A DNA stretch of 64,000 nt from Microbacterium sp. BR1 (lineage in GTDB: Bacteria; Actinomycetota; Actinomycetes; Actinomycetales; Microbacteriaceae): contig NZ_NMUN01000007.1 of NCBI RefSeq assembly GCF_002812725.1, positions 1 through 64,000 of the forward strand, read 5' to 3'. A program made the translations under genes and the position numbers. This document shows, in pieces, positions 8,202-15,899 of the stretch. The notes below the pieces were generated by a model. The model ran no database searches. It saw nothing but the letters and a program-made list of their open reading frames with translations, and was not told the origin of the DNA. Positions within the stretch are counted from its first letter, which is position 1; every line of letters starts with the position of its first letter.

Positions 8202-11200
8202 ATGAGCGTTTCCTACGAGGCTGCTGGTGCGGTAGCTGTCGGTTCCACGTCCCTGTCGATTGCGCTTCCGTCTGGTGGGTTCACGGCTGGGAAGCTCGCT
8301 GTGGTGCGGGTGTCGACGAAGCCGGGCGCTACCGCGGTTGTCGCGACCCCGACTGGTTGGGGCGGCGGTTGGTCCCGTGTCGGTGAGATGGCTGGCACGT
8401 CCGGTACGAACGGTGCCGACACGGGTCCGACTCGTGTGGTCGTGTTCGCGAAGATCGCAGATGGCACCGAGTCAGGGTCGCTGAGTGTCTCGATCACGTC
8501 GGGCAACTCGTCCACCGGTCAGGCGATGCGTTTTGCGTCGTCCACGGGTGTCGTGTCGTTCGTGTCGTACATCGGTGAGGACGCGTCGTCTGGCACCGGG
8601 TACAGCGCGTCCTGCAGCGCCTACGCGGGCGCCGTCATCCCAGGCGACATGCTCGTGGCGTTCTCCGCTGGCCCGTCTGACACGGTCACGTGGGCGTCGG
8701 AAGGGTTCGCCGCGACGGGCCTGACGATCGGCTCCGCAACGGAGATCGGTGAAGCTGTCACGAGCACCGGCAACGACATCGGCGGGGCGTCATGGTATGC
8801 CACGGTGTCGTCGGGCACCATGTCTGGCACGACGGTCACCGCTTCGGCCACGCTCTCGTCGGGGACGAACGCATACGGGCCCGTCGTGGTCATGCGGATC
8901 CGGGACGCCTACCCTGACCCGACGACCAGCCCCGTGATCGTGGGAGCGATCGGCGCGACACGCATCACCACGGGAACGTTGTCGATCACTCCTCCCGCTG
9001 GTGCGGGCACTCGTATCGCGGTGGCGTTCGGTGACTTCACCACGACCGCGAACGCGCCCACCGCTTCCGGGTGGAAGCTCGTCGGGTTCACGACCGACAT
9101 CGCTGGGGCGAGCACGAACCGGGCCATGTACATTGCCACGACCGGATCCCCCGGTTCGACATGGACGGAAACGACAGGGCTCGCAGCGATCGTCGTCATC
9201 GGGTACGACCGTGAAGTGGCCCTGGATATCAGCCTCACTGAGGACAGCCTGATCGCCCCCACCCTGTTTGCCCGTGGGGCATGCACGGTCACGCGTGTCG
9301 CATCAGGTGTGACGGCCGGTGTCCCTGGGCCGACGTATCCGAGTGGTCATTCTCTCGCGCAGTACATCACTCAGGCGGACCTTGGCGGACCCTACGTTTT
9401 CAATGCGGTCGCATCAGCCACCGACAGTGATGGTGGTTCGGTCGGCTCAGCAACGTGGGCGTTCGGGACCACCGTTCTCGACTCTGCATCGAGCGTCCCT
9501 GACCCGATGTCGATGACGGTCGTCGCGTACACGTCCCTGCCACCGTTCACTGCGGTCTCTGCCGGGTCTGGTGTTGTGTGGCAGGACGAATTCACCGCGG
9601 GCACTCTGGACGCCGCGAAGTGGGTTCCCGCGTACACGCCACCGGGGAAGTTCAACCGGCTGGAGGAGCAGGCGTACACGCCCCGCACCGACAACCTCGA
9701 ACTCACCGGCTCCGAGCTGCGCATCCACGGTCTCCGCGAATCGTTCTCGGCTGATGGGATTACCTCGTCGTGGACGTCGGGGCGGATCACGTCGGTCCCG
9801 ATGTTCCGGTACGGCGAGATCCGTGCACGCGTGTGGGTGCCGGCCGGGGTCGGGTTGTGGCCTGCGTTCTGGGCTCTCGGTGATGAGCGGGTCGGGATCG
9901 GCGGGTGGCCTGCCATCGGTGAGAACGACATCATGGAGACGTACGGTCCCGCGACGTCGCTCATTCAGGCGTTGCACGGTATCGGCACCGATGGTGTGAC
10001 CCCGTGGGTTGAGGACGACACGTACGGTAGCCTCACGCTCTCGGCCGGCTTCTACGAGTTCTGGGCGACGTGGACGACTTCGGGCATCACGTTCGGTGTC
10101 GACGGGACCACGCTCGACTCGTACACGAAAGCCGCCGCAACCTCTGCGGGCCGGGCATGGCCGTTCGACAACCCGCAGCACATCATCGTGAACCTTGCCA
10201 CGGGCGGGTCAGGGTGGGGCGGTCAGACAGACGGCACCACACCGAGCGACAACGTCATGCGCGTCGACTGGGTACGCGTCTCCGACGCTGAAGTGTACGG
10301 CGCAACCAGCACGCCGCCTCCCGAAGGGACTGGCGCGCTCGCCTATGCTTTCGCAGTCACAGGCACCGGAGAAACGGTTAGGAGCGGAGCTGGCAGCCTC
10401 AGCTACGGTTTCGGCCTGGCCGGGGCGGGCGAGACCCAACCGGATGGTGCAGGCGCTCTGACGTACGCGTACGGGATCGGCGGCTCCGGGGTAACGGATC
10501 GTTCTGGTGCCGGTGCTCTGAGCTACGCTTTCGGGCTCAGCGGGGCGGGAGAGTCCGCCCCTGCAGGTGCCGGGTCGCTCGCCTACGCGTTCACTCTCGC
10601 TGGTGCGGGCGAATCTGCCCCCGAGGGGTCTGGTGCGCTCGGATACCTCTTCGAGCTCGCCGGGACTGGCGCACGCGACTCGTCCGGTGCTGGTGCTGTC
10701 GGTTACGACTTCACCGTGTCTGGTGCGGCCGGGTCCATCCCGACCGGCACGGGTGCGCTCGGCTTCCGGTTCGCCCTGTCGGGTGCAGGGGAACGCGCCT
10801 CGAGCGGGGCCGGGGCGCTCGCGTTCGGTGTCGCCGTGGACGGTGACGCCACGACCACCCGTGAGGGCGTCGGGGCGTTGGCATTCGGGTTATCCCTGTC
10901 CGGTGCCGGGTCATCGGCTGGCGGCGGGGATGGTTCGCTCACGTACGGGTTCGCCGTCACTGGGGCGGGCTCTACCGCCCGTGAGGCTGCCGGTGCGCTC
11001 GCCTATGCGTTCGCACTGGCCGGGGTTGGTGAAGCACCAACGGTCGATGACGCGACCGGGGCGGGTGCTGTCGCGTTCCTGTTCACTCTCACGGGTGCGG
11101 GGCGCGCGGCACGCGAAGGGGTCGGGTCGCTCGGCTACACGTTCACGATCGCCGGGACGTCGCTGATCCTCGCCCCGTTCCCGGTTGTGGGGACGTTGGT

Positions 11201-11291
11201 CCTCACCGGCCCGTCACGCACCCTGACACTCAGTGGTCCGTCTCGCACGCTCGGGGTGTCCGGGCCCGTGCGCACTCTCGAATGGAGCTAA
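8202..11291 (+). CDS. Large phage tail protein with GH16 glycanase domain and 14 C-terminal ~20-aa repeats
   Basis: This 1029-residue protein follows GAGAGGAGCGGCAC at its ATG. Residues 1-235 and about 245-345 are beta-rich modules like those of phage fibre proteins. Residues about 455-695 form a glycoside hydrolase family 16 domain (starts WQDEF, ends DWVRV). It contains the catalytic pattern ExDxxE as ENDIME, with E574, D576 and E579, preceded by GLWPAFWALG. GH16 enzymes cleave beta-1,3/1,4-glucans or galactans, so the virion could degrade host surface or exopolysaccharide. Residues 709-992 are tandem repeats of about 20 residues built on GAGALAYAFxLAGAGE. The last 35 residues contain three copies of a shorter GPSRTL-type unit. 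It is the largest gene of the late operon and is probably a tail spike or depolymerase. Confidence 0.8.
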   Translation: MSVSYEAAGAVAVGSTSLSIALPSGGFTAGKLAVVRVSTKPGATAVVATPTGWGGGWSRVGEMAGTSGTNGADTGPTRVVVFAKIADGTESGSLSVSITSGNSSTGQAMRFASSTGVVSFVSYIGEDASSGTGYSASCSAYAGAVIPGDMLVAFSAGPSDTVTWASEGFAATGLTIGSATEIGEAVTSTGNDIGGASWYATVSSGTMSGTTVTASATLSSGTNAYGPVVVMRIRDAYPDPTTSPVIVGAIGATRITTGTLSITPPAGAGTRIAVAFGDFTTTANAPTASGWKLVGFTTDIAGASTNRAMYIATTGSPGSTWTETTGLAAIVVIGYDREVALDISLTEDSLIAPTLFARGACTVTRVASGVTAGVPGPTYPSGHSLAQYITQADLGGPYVFNAVASATDSDGGSVGSATWAFGTTVLDSASSVPDPMSMTVVAYTSLPPFTAVSAGSGVVWQDEFTAGTLDAAKWVPAYTPPGKFNRLEEQAYTPRTDNLELTGSELRIHGLRESFSADGITSSWTSGRITSVPMFRYGEIRARVWVPAGVGLWPAFWALGDERVGIGGWPAIGENDIMETYGPATSLIQALHGIGTDGVTPWVEDDTYGSLTLSAGFYEFWATWTTSGITFGVDGTTLDSYTKAAATSAGRAWPFDNPQHIIVNLATGGSGWGGQTDGTTPSDNVMRVDWVRVSDAEVYGATSTPPPEGTGALAYAFAVTGTGETVRSGAGSLSYGFGLAGAGETQPDGAGALTYAYGIGGSGVTDRSGAGALSYAFGLSGAGESAPAGAGSLAYAFTLAGAGESAPEGSGALGYLFELAGTGARDSSGAGAVGYDFTVSGAAGSIPTGTGALGFRFALSGAGERASSGAGALAFGVAVDGDATTTREGVGALAFGLSLSGAGSSAGGGDGSLTYGFAVTGAGSTAREAAGALAYAFALAGVGEAPTVDDATGAGAVAFLFTLTGAGRAAREGVGSLGYTFTIAGTSLILAPFPVVGTLVLTGPSRTLTLSGPSRTLGVSGPVRTLEWS
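10326..11177 (+). repeat. 14 tandem ~60-bp coding repeats
   Basis: These are in-frame repeats in the GH16 tail gene, each encoding about 20 residues with the pattern G-A-G-(A/S)-L-x-Y-x-F-x-(L/V)-x-G-A-G-E-x-x-x-x. Thirteen units are 20-22 residues long and the twelfth carries a four-residue insert (PTVDDAT region). The copies differ at many synonymous and variable positions, so they are old rather than freshly amplified. Confidence 0.85.
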
Positions 11292-11294
11292 CCC

Positions 11295-11600
11295 ATGGCG
11301 ATCCCAGAGTTCAAACGCGGCGACGTCGGATACGTCATCACCGCCACCGCGAACATGGACCTGACTGGGTGCACCGTCCGGTTTCTCGCACAACGCGAAG
11401 GATACCCTGACCCAGTGATCGAACTGGCCCACACAGTCACGGATGCCGCGGCCGGTGAGGTTGAACACTCCACGGACGGCACTCTCGAGGTCGGTGACTA
11501 CGTTACCGAACTTGAAGTGATGCGCGGCGCGGAAGGCCCGTTCACGTTCCCTGGAACGAAGACACTTCCGAGGTTCCGCGTCAACCAGGATCTCGGCTAG
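11295..11600 (+). CDS. Small phage protein, possibly baseplate (BppU-like N-domain)
   Basis: This 101-residue protein starts 3 nt after the GH16 tail gene. It begins FKRGDVGYVITATANMDLTG and has strand-rich blocks ending in TLPRFRVNQDLG. The opening pattern (a short motif, then a beta-sandwich carrying a property/limit statement) resembles the N-terminal domain of upper baseplate proteins such as BppU, but the similarity is weak. It is the last gene before a strong terminator, closing the late operon. Confidence 0.5.
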   Translation: MAIPEFKRGDVGYVITATANMDLTGCTVRFLAQREGYPDPVIELAHTVTDAAAGEVEHSTDGTLEVGDYVTELEVMRGAEGPFTFPGTKTLPRFRVNQDLG

Positions 11601-11649
11601 ACCACCGCTCCCCCAGCGGCACCCGGTCCCCAAACGGGCCCGCAACACG

Positions 11650-11693
11650 AACGCCCCCGTCCTCAGCTTCGGCTGCAGGGCGGGGGCGTTTTG
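11650..11693. terminator. Intrinsic terminator between convergent genes
   Basis: A 10-bp perfect inverted repeat (AACGCCCCCG and CGGGGGCGTT) encloses an inner stem-loop (CAGCTTCGGCTG-like) and is followed by TTTTG. It lies between the + strand late operon and the - strand lipoprotein gene and could stop transcription from both sides. Confidence 0.8.
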
Positions 11694-11697
11694 TCGT

Positions 11698-12033
11698 TCA
11701 GTCGAGGGTCCGCCAGAACGACATCTGCACGCCCCGCGAGTTCACACCCCACACGACCGTGTACTCCCCGAACCGGGCATCATTCGCGGCACCCGTGAGA
11801 GACTGCGTGACCGTGTACTGGTCGGTGTCGTCGGGCACGAACTCGTCGAGCAGACACATCCACGCATCGCCCGTCGAATCCCGGCTCTCGTCATACTCCA
11901 ACACGTCACCGGTCACCGTGACCCCAGCCGTCTCACCCCCGCACGTCTCCGCAACAGACTCGACCGACACCCCACACCCGACCAGGGCCACCCCGATCAG
12001 CGCCAGCACACCGGCCCCGGCCACACGTTTCAC
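11698..12033 (-). CDS. Small prophage lipoprotein
   Basis: This 111-residue protein has a classic lipoprotein signal peptide (MKRVAGAGVLALIGVALVGC; lipobox LVGC, lipidated Cys20). The mature part is about 90 residues with two further Cys (AETCGG, WMCLL) that could form a disulfide. It overlaps the preceding gene by 4 nt. Lipoproteins encoded on the strand opposite to the late genes, near the integrase, are often lysogeny-expressed morons, for example superinfection-exclusion proteins; that role is inference here. Confidence 0.65.
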   Translation of the reverse strand: MKRVAGAGVLALIGVALVGCGVSVESVAETCGGETAGVTVTGDVLEYDESRDSTGDAWMCLLDEFVPDDTDQYTVTQSLTGAANDARFGEYTVVWGVNSRGVQMSFWRTLD

Positions 12034-12530
12034 GGCCGGAACGCCGTGTCACACTGCGGACGTGGCGGTCCTTCAACCGCGAACTGGCACTCCTCCGGGA
12101 AACACGACGTGTCGTTCACACCATCGCTCGAGTTCGCCGTGGACCCTGCAGGGCATCGCACCGGCTCCGCCGGCGCGGCGGGAGCTTCGGGCGCGCTCCG
12201 GTTCGCTGCCTGCCGGGATGCTTCCTGCGCGGCCGCGTCTGCCTGTTCCGCGGCGACCCGTGCAGCCTCGTCAGCTGCCGCCTGCGCTTCGGCGGCGACC
12301 CGCTCAGCCTCCACTCGTTCCGCTTCGACCCGCGCGACCTGCGCGTCGATCACTTCCTGCACGTCGGTCTGAAACTCGCGGAAATCGGCTGGTGTGACCG
12401 ACACTGTCGCGGTCGGTTCCGGGTTCGCCGTGCCCGCCGTCGCGCCAAACGCCCATACGGTGCCCAGGATCACGGCCACCACACCAATGGCGGCGCCACT
12501 CGCGGCTACCTGCTTTGTTCGGGTGTTCAT
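12030..12530 (-). CDS. Membrane-anchored coiled-coil protein with Cys-rich tail
   Basis: This 166-residue protein starts at ATG 12530 (MNTRTKQVAAS); an ATG at 12542 is an alternative. A membrane anchor (residues about 10-30, AAIGVVAVILGTVWAFGA) is followed by a Thr/Pro linker and an Ala/Glu-rich helix of about 60 residues (VEAERVEAERVAAEAQAAAD). The C-terminal ~35 residues contain four Cys (CPAG, SCFPEEC, QCD). It is coupled to the lipoprotein gene by a 4-nt overlap, and the two probably work together at the cell surface. I do not recognise the family. Confidence 0.55.
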   Translation of the reverse strand: MNTRTKQVAASGAAIGVVAVILGTVWAFGATAGTANPEPTATVSVTPADFREFQTDVQEVIDAQVARVEAERVEAERVAAEAQAAADEAARVAAEQADAAAQEASRQAANRSAPEAPAAPAEPVRCPAGSTANSSDGVNDTSCFPEECQFAVEGPPRPQCDTAFRP

Positions 12531-12548
12531 GCCCCGGATCATAGCGGA

Positions 12549-12624
12549 TGGTGCCCCCAGTAGGACTCGAACCTACGACCCGCTGATTAAAAGTCAGATG
12601 CTCTACCAACTGAGCTATAGGGGC
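12549..12624 (-). tRNA. tRNA-Lys (anticodon UUU), CCA encoded
   Basis: Read on the - strand this gives a cloverleaf: acceptor GCCCCTA paired with TGGGGGC, D-arm GCTCAGTTGGTAGAGC, anticodon loop CTTTTAA, TPsiC loop GGTTCGAGTCC, discriminator A and an encoded CCA. Its 5' base is the last base of the upstream integrase stop codon, so the two genes abut. It may be carried by the prophage or be a chromosomal gene next to which the element inserted. Confidence 0.92.
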
Positions 12625-13526
12625 TAGGCCGCTAGTCTGCCACGTCCCGAGCGTGACCGGATATCGATCATCGGGAGCACGTTGGAGGCTTCGGCCATTT
12701 CGTCCTGAGTGACTTCCATGTACAGCTGTGTGGTGGCGAGGGACGCATGCCCCATCATTTCTTGGACGACGCGCACGTTGACGCCCCCGCGGAGCAGCAT
12801 GGTTGCGTAGAAGTGGCGGAGTGAGTGGGCGGTGATCTTCGGGTCCACGATCCCCACACGGCGGAGGAGTCGGCTGATGCCGGTGGATGCGGATTTCATA
12901 AGCACATGCCCTCCGCCCTCGGGGAAGTCGGCGTTTTTGTAAAGTGACGGGAACCACCATCCGGTGCGGGGCTTGTCTCGGGCGAGCAACCGGACGGGTG
13001 GCGGCATTTGCACGGCGTGGTCGAGTGATCCTTTCCGGATCGATCGGATGGTTCCCGTGACCCAGTCGATGTCTTCGCCCCGGATCTTCACGACTTCTCC
13101 GATGCGGAGCCCGGTGAGCGCGGCGATCGTGATGATGTCGCGTGTGCGTTGGTAGGCGCCCGAGTCCAGCAGCAACTCAACATGCTCGAGGTGCAAGGGG
13201 CGGGCGCGGCGGCGGGGGACTTTCACCTTCGGGAGCCGCGCAGCGGGGTCGTGCGCCCGATACCCTTCATCGACCATCCATTTACCCCACACGCGAAGGT
13301 AGGACCGTTCGGACTGTTTCGTGCCAGCCGAGATCGGTTGCCCGGTGCGGTGGTGGTTGCGGGAGAGTAGCTCGAGCATGTCGATCGTGTCGACGAGGAT
13401 CGGTGACCGGCCGGACATGGTGGCGAGCGTTCGCAACATGCGGTCCCGTTCCGCGATGGTCTTCTCCGACAGGCTCTGTGCGCGCTGGTGTAGTGCGAAG
13501 TGGTGCAGAACGGTTTCCCAGTTCAT
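12624..13526 (-). CDS. Tyrosine recombinase / phage integrase
   Basis: This 300-residue protein starts at ATG 13526 (MNWETVLHHFALH), preceded on the - strand by GGGGGAGGATCACC; longer in-frame starts lie in sequence without such a site. An N-terminal SAM-like DNA-binding domain (residues about 5-95) is followed by the catalytic domain with the expected residues: Arg in TGLRIGEV, HSLRHFYAT (HxxR), GH in MMGHASL and Tyr in TTQLYME. This enzyme would integrate and excise the prophage at its attachment site. The stop codon overlaps the first base of tRNA-Lys. The tRNA 3'-half sequence 390 bp upstream of it at 13913-13954 is the likely attachment end. Confidence 0.9.
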   Translation of the reverse strand: MNWETVLHHFALHQRAQSLSEKTIAERDRMLRTLATMSGRSPILVDTIDMLELLSRNHHRTGQPISAGTKQSERSYLRVWGKWMVDEGYRAHDPAARLPKVKVPRRRARPLHLEHVELLLDSGAYQRTRDIITIAALTGLRIGEVVKIRGEDIDWVTGTIRSIRKGSLDHAVQMPPPVRLLARDKPRTGWWFPSLYKNADFPEGGGHVLMKSASTGISRLLRRVGIVDPKITAHSLRHFYATMLLRGGVNVRVVQEMMGHASLATTQLYMEVTQDEMAEASNVLPMIDIRSRSGRGRLAA

Positions 13527-13627
13527 GGTGATCCTCCCCCGAGGTTCATGCGTCCTCCACGTTGAGGATGCGTGTGGAGGAATGTACGGGAACGCTGGAA
13601 AGCGCGTTCGGGCATGCTGGGGAAGGT

Positions 13628-13858
13628 CTATGCCGTCATCGGGTGGAGGGTGCTGTGGTTCGGGCATGCGGTGTCGGTACAGTTCGTCACACACGTGCCG
13701 CAACAGTCGAAGCAGATGCCGAGCTCGTCATCCCACCCATATTCGAGACCGCTGCCGCCGCAGGAACCACACCAATGCTGTCCCTCGGACAGGGTGGTGG
13801 GAGGGTCGCCCGCGATATAGCGTCCGTTGCCGAGATCGAGTACGGTCGCCATCAGCAT
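13628..13858 (-). CDS. Small zinc-finger protein (DnaJ-type CxxC clusters)
   Basis: This 76-residue protein carries CGSCGGSG and CFDCCGTC, the CxxCxG-like repeat pattern of DnaJ/RNHCP-type zinc fingers, followed by CTDTACPNH. It starts with ATGCTGATG, so residue 1 or 3 may be the true start. It lies between the attachment site and the integrase. Small proteins of this kind are frequent in actinophages; function unknown, possibly nucleic acid binding. Confidence 0.5.
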   Translation of the reverse strand: MLMATVLDLGNGRYIAGDPPTTLSEGQHWCGSCGGSGLEYGWDDELGICFDCCGTCVTNCTDTACPNHSTLHPMTA

Positions 13859-13912
13859 GCCTCTCGCGTCTTGCGGGTGAAGTCGAGGTGGATCACTTCT
13901 GAAACGTCACCC

Positions 13913-13954
13913 TGATAATCCGCGGGTCGTGGGTTCGAGCCCCACGGGGCCCAC
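13913..13954 (+). repeat. Attachment site (left copy): tRNA 3'-half sequence, includes 29-bp direct repeat 13926-13954
   Basis: From ATAATCCGCGGGTC through GGGTTCGAGCCC to GGGGCCCACC this reads as the 3' half of a tRNA: anticodon-loop end, 3' anticodon stem TCCGC, TPsiC arm and acceptor strand. No matching 5' half precedes it, so it is a recombination remnant, not a functional tRNA. The final 29 bp recur exactly at 28172-28200. The half-sequence best fits a tRNA-Met (CAUAA loop) but the identity is not certain. Confidence 0.85.
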
Positions 13955-14002
13955 CGCGTTTCAGCAGCCGCGATCCCTACTCTCGACTGGGATCGCGGCG
14001 GT

Positions 14003-15175
14003 CTACGCTCCGCCAAAACTGCCGCGTGACAACAATCTGACAACACCCGACGAGATCGCCGCGTTGTCAAGCGCCGCAGAGACGGCGTCGAGGTCGTCAT
14101 CGAACAGGTCGGCGTAGGTGTCGAGAGTCATCGCCGCGGATGCGTGTCCGAGCATCCGTTGTACAGCCTTCACATTCGCTCCGGCCGAGATCGCGAGCGA
14201 CGCCGCGGTGTGTCGCAGATCGTGTGGCGTGACCCGTGGGAACGGCGGCGGCGGTTCCCTTCCCGCGTCGAGAGCCCGCTCGATCGCGGCGACCGAGTTC
14301 ACCTGGGCTCGGACGACGGCGCTGTTGAACCACCCAGTGGTCGATTTCGGCCGGCGGACGTGGATGCGCCCGTCACCGAACACCAGCTGGTCGCGGCTCT
14401 TTCCAGCGACCAGCCGCCTCATCGTCTCGGCGAAGAACGCCGGGTAGGGAACCTGGCGCTTCTCATGGGTCTTGGGAGTGCCGATCTCGATAAAGCTCCC
14501 GACCTCGACGGCATTCTCCTCCACGCTCACGCGACGCCGGTTGAGATCCACGTGCCGGACGCGCAGGCCCGTCGCCTCACCCCACCGCAGCCCGGTGTAG
14601 GCGAGGAACACGACCAGTTCGGGTCGAGCCGACTCGCCAGCCAGCTCCGCAACCTGGGTGTGGGTGAGATAGGCACGCGATTTCGAAGTCTTGCGCGGGA
14701 GCTTCACTCCGCGCGCAGAATTCGCCGCTATGCGTCGATCCCGCAGCGCCACGTCGAGGATCCCTGCGAGCACCTCGTGTACACGCCGCACGGTTGTCGG
14801 GCTGTGGGTCGCCGACAGACCGGCGATCCAGGCTTGGATCTCGGAGTGTCGGATCCCGCCGACCTGGCGGGAATCCCATTTCGGGCGAACGTGGATGCGC
14901 CACGCAGACTCCGTGCTGCGGAAGGTTGACGGTTTGAGGTCGGCGCGACGCGAGGAGATCCACTCCTCCCCGAGAATCCCGATCGTGATGCGAGCATCAG
15001 CCGGATCGACGAACGCGCCGCGATTCTTTGAGATCTCGACTTCGGCCAGGCGCATTTCGGCGTCGCGTTTGGTGCGGAATCCGCGCTGCGTCGCCTGACG
15101 GCCATCCGGTTTGCGGTAGCTGATCCGATAGACGCGTTTGCCCGCCGCTGATGTGTAGGGATGGATGCTGCCCAC
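14003..15175 (-). CDS. Tyrosine recombinase / integrase of the metal island
   Basis: This 390-residue protein starts with GTG 15175 after GTAGGAGCAGGCC. It has an AP2-like arm-binding N-terminus (AGKRVYRISYRKPDGRQATQRGF), a core-binding domain (residues about 65-165) and a catalytic domain with TGLRWGEATGL, HDLRHTAAS, LGHASAAMTLDTY: Arg, HxxR, His and Tyr all present. The 3' end lies 48 bp from the left attachment core, the usual placement for an island integrase. It is 9 bp downstream of an HTH gene, probably one transcript. A 23-bp motif in its last codons recurs near the right attachment site. Confidence 0.92.
   Translation of the reverse strand: MGSIHPYTSAAGKRVYRISYRKPDGRQATQRGFRTKRDAEMRLAEVEISKNRGAFVDPADARITIGILGEEWISSRRADLKPSTFRSTESAWRIHVRPKWDSRQVGGIRHSEIQAWIAGLSATHSPTTVRRVHEVLAGILDVALRDRRIAANSARGVKLPRKTSKSRAYLTHTQVAELAGESARPELVVFLAYTGLRWGEATGLRVRHVDLNRRRVSVEENAVEVGSFIEIGTPKTHEKRQVPYPAFFAETMRRLVAGKSRDQLVFGDGRIHVRRPKSTTGWFNSAVVRAQVNSVAAIERALDAGREPPPPFPRVTPHDLRHTAASLAISAGANVKAVQRMLGHASAAMTLDTYADLFDDDLDAVSAALDNAAISSGVVRLLSRGSFGGA
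14023..14045. repeat. 23-bp direct repeat, left copy (second copy 28050-28072)
   Basis: The repeat contains two TGACAACA octamers separated by ATC and is identical at 28050-28072. The left copy lies in the integrase 3' end, 69 bp from the left core; the right copy is 100 bp from the right core. Short tandem octamers near both ends are what arm-type integrase binding sites look like; alternatively the right copy is a relic of an integrase 3' end. Confidence 0.6.
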
Positions 15176-15184
15176 GGCCTGCTC

Positions 15185-15847
15185 CTACTCTTCCTTCCGC
15201 AGGGAGTCCAAGAATCGCTGGTGCTCTTTTTCGCTGACGTCGAGTTCGAGCCCCATCGCCTCGATCAGGCCCATCGCGATTTTGCGCACAGCTGCCTGTT
15301 CCATGGTGGTGGTCATGTGGCCCGCCGCGCGTGCCCGAGCAATCCAGTTCGTCGCGGTCCGCAGCTTCAAGCCCAGGGTTTCGGCGACTGCCTCGACGGG
15401 GTTCTCGTCGGCGATCTCTGCCATCCGGTAGACCAACGCCGTGAGAAGCAGAGAGTCGACGCGGTTCAGCTCGAACTCGACGGGGTTCGGCAATGTGCCC
15501 AACCGGCGCCTTTCGCGAAGCATCGAGACGGGGAATGTCCACAGAGGTAGAGATCGCAAGACACTGCGTCGAACGATGGAGTGGACGCGAACGGTGCGTA
15601 GGAAGGCGCCGCTTACCTCGAGTGGGAGCATCCCTCGATCAATGCCGAAGGACGCGATCTCGTAGCGGCCGGCGTGGGGGGAGTACTCGAGGCGGAAGGA
15701 AGCTCGCGCGCGCTCAGTTCCGTCGAGCGCGCTGATGTCGACGGGGCCGACACCGACCGACCCTTCGATGATCGGCTTCAGGGAGATGCCCGGGGCAACG
15801 ACGATGCTCTGGCCACGCGATCTCACGCTCTGCGTTGTCACCTCCAC
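15185..15847 (-). CDS. Unknown protein with C-terminal helix-turn-helix, co-transcribed with the integrase
   Basis: This 220-residue protein has an N-terminal beta-rich part (residues about 1-125; ISALDGTERARASFRLEYS) and a C-terminal part containing a likely helix-turn-helix, AVAETLGLKLRTATNWIARARAAGH (residues about 160-185). It ends with charged helices. It lies between relaxase and integrase genes, 9 bp upstream of the latter. Similar proteins next to integrases in actinobacterial islands are usually annotated as hypothetical. A regulator or excision-control role is plausible from the HTH and position; I do not recognise the family. Confidence 0.6.
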   Translation of the reverse strand: MEVTTQSVRSRGQSIVVAPGISLKPIIEGSVGVGPVDISALDGTERARASFRLEYSPHAGRYEIASFGIDRGMLPLEVSGAFLRTVRVHSIVRRSVLRSLPLWTFPVSMLRERRRLGTLPNPVEFELNRVDSLLLTALVYRMAEIADENPVEAVAETLGLKLRTATNWIARARAAGHMTTTMEQAAVRKIAMGLIEAMGLELDVSEKEHQRFLDSLRKEE

Positions 15848-15899
15848 ATCTTGTCACAGAGATGCGTGTTTCTGACATGGATACGCATCGCAGAGTGGC

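Noticed and set aside
12394-12627. Open frame ending in LIKSQMLYQLSYRG
   Set aside because: This peptide is the reverse-strand translation of tRNA-Lys, a well-known annotation artefact.
13852-14100. Open frame containing RWAPWGSNPRP
   Set aside because: It is the translation of the tRNA 3'-half attachment sequence on the opposite strand, not a protein.
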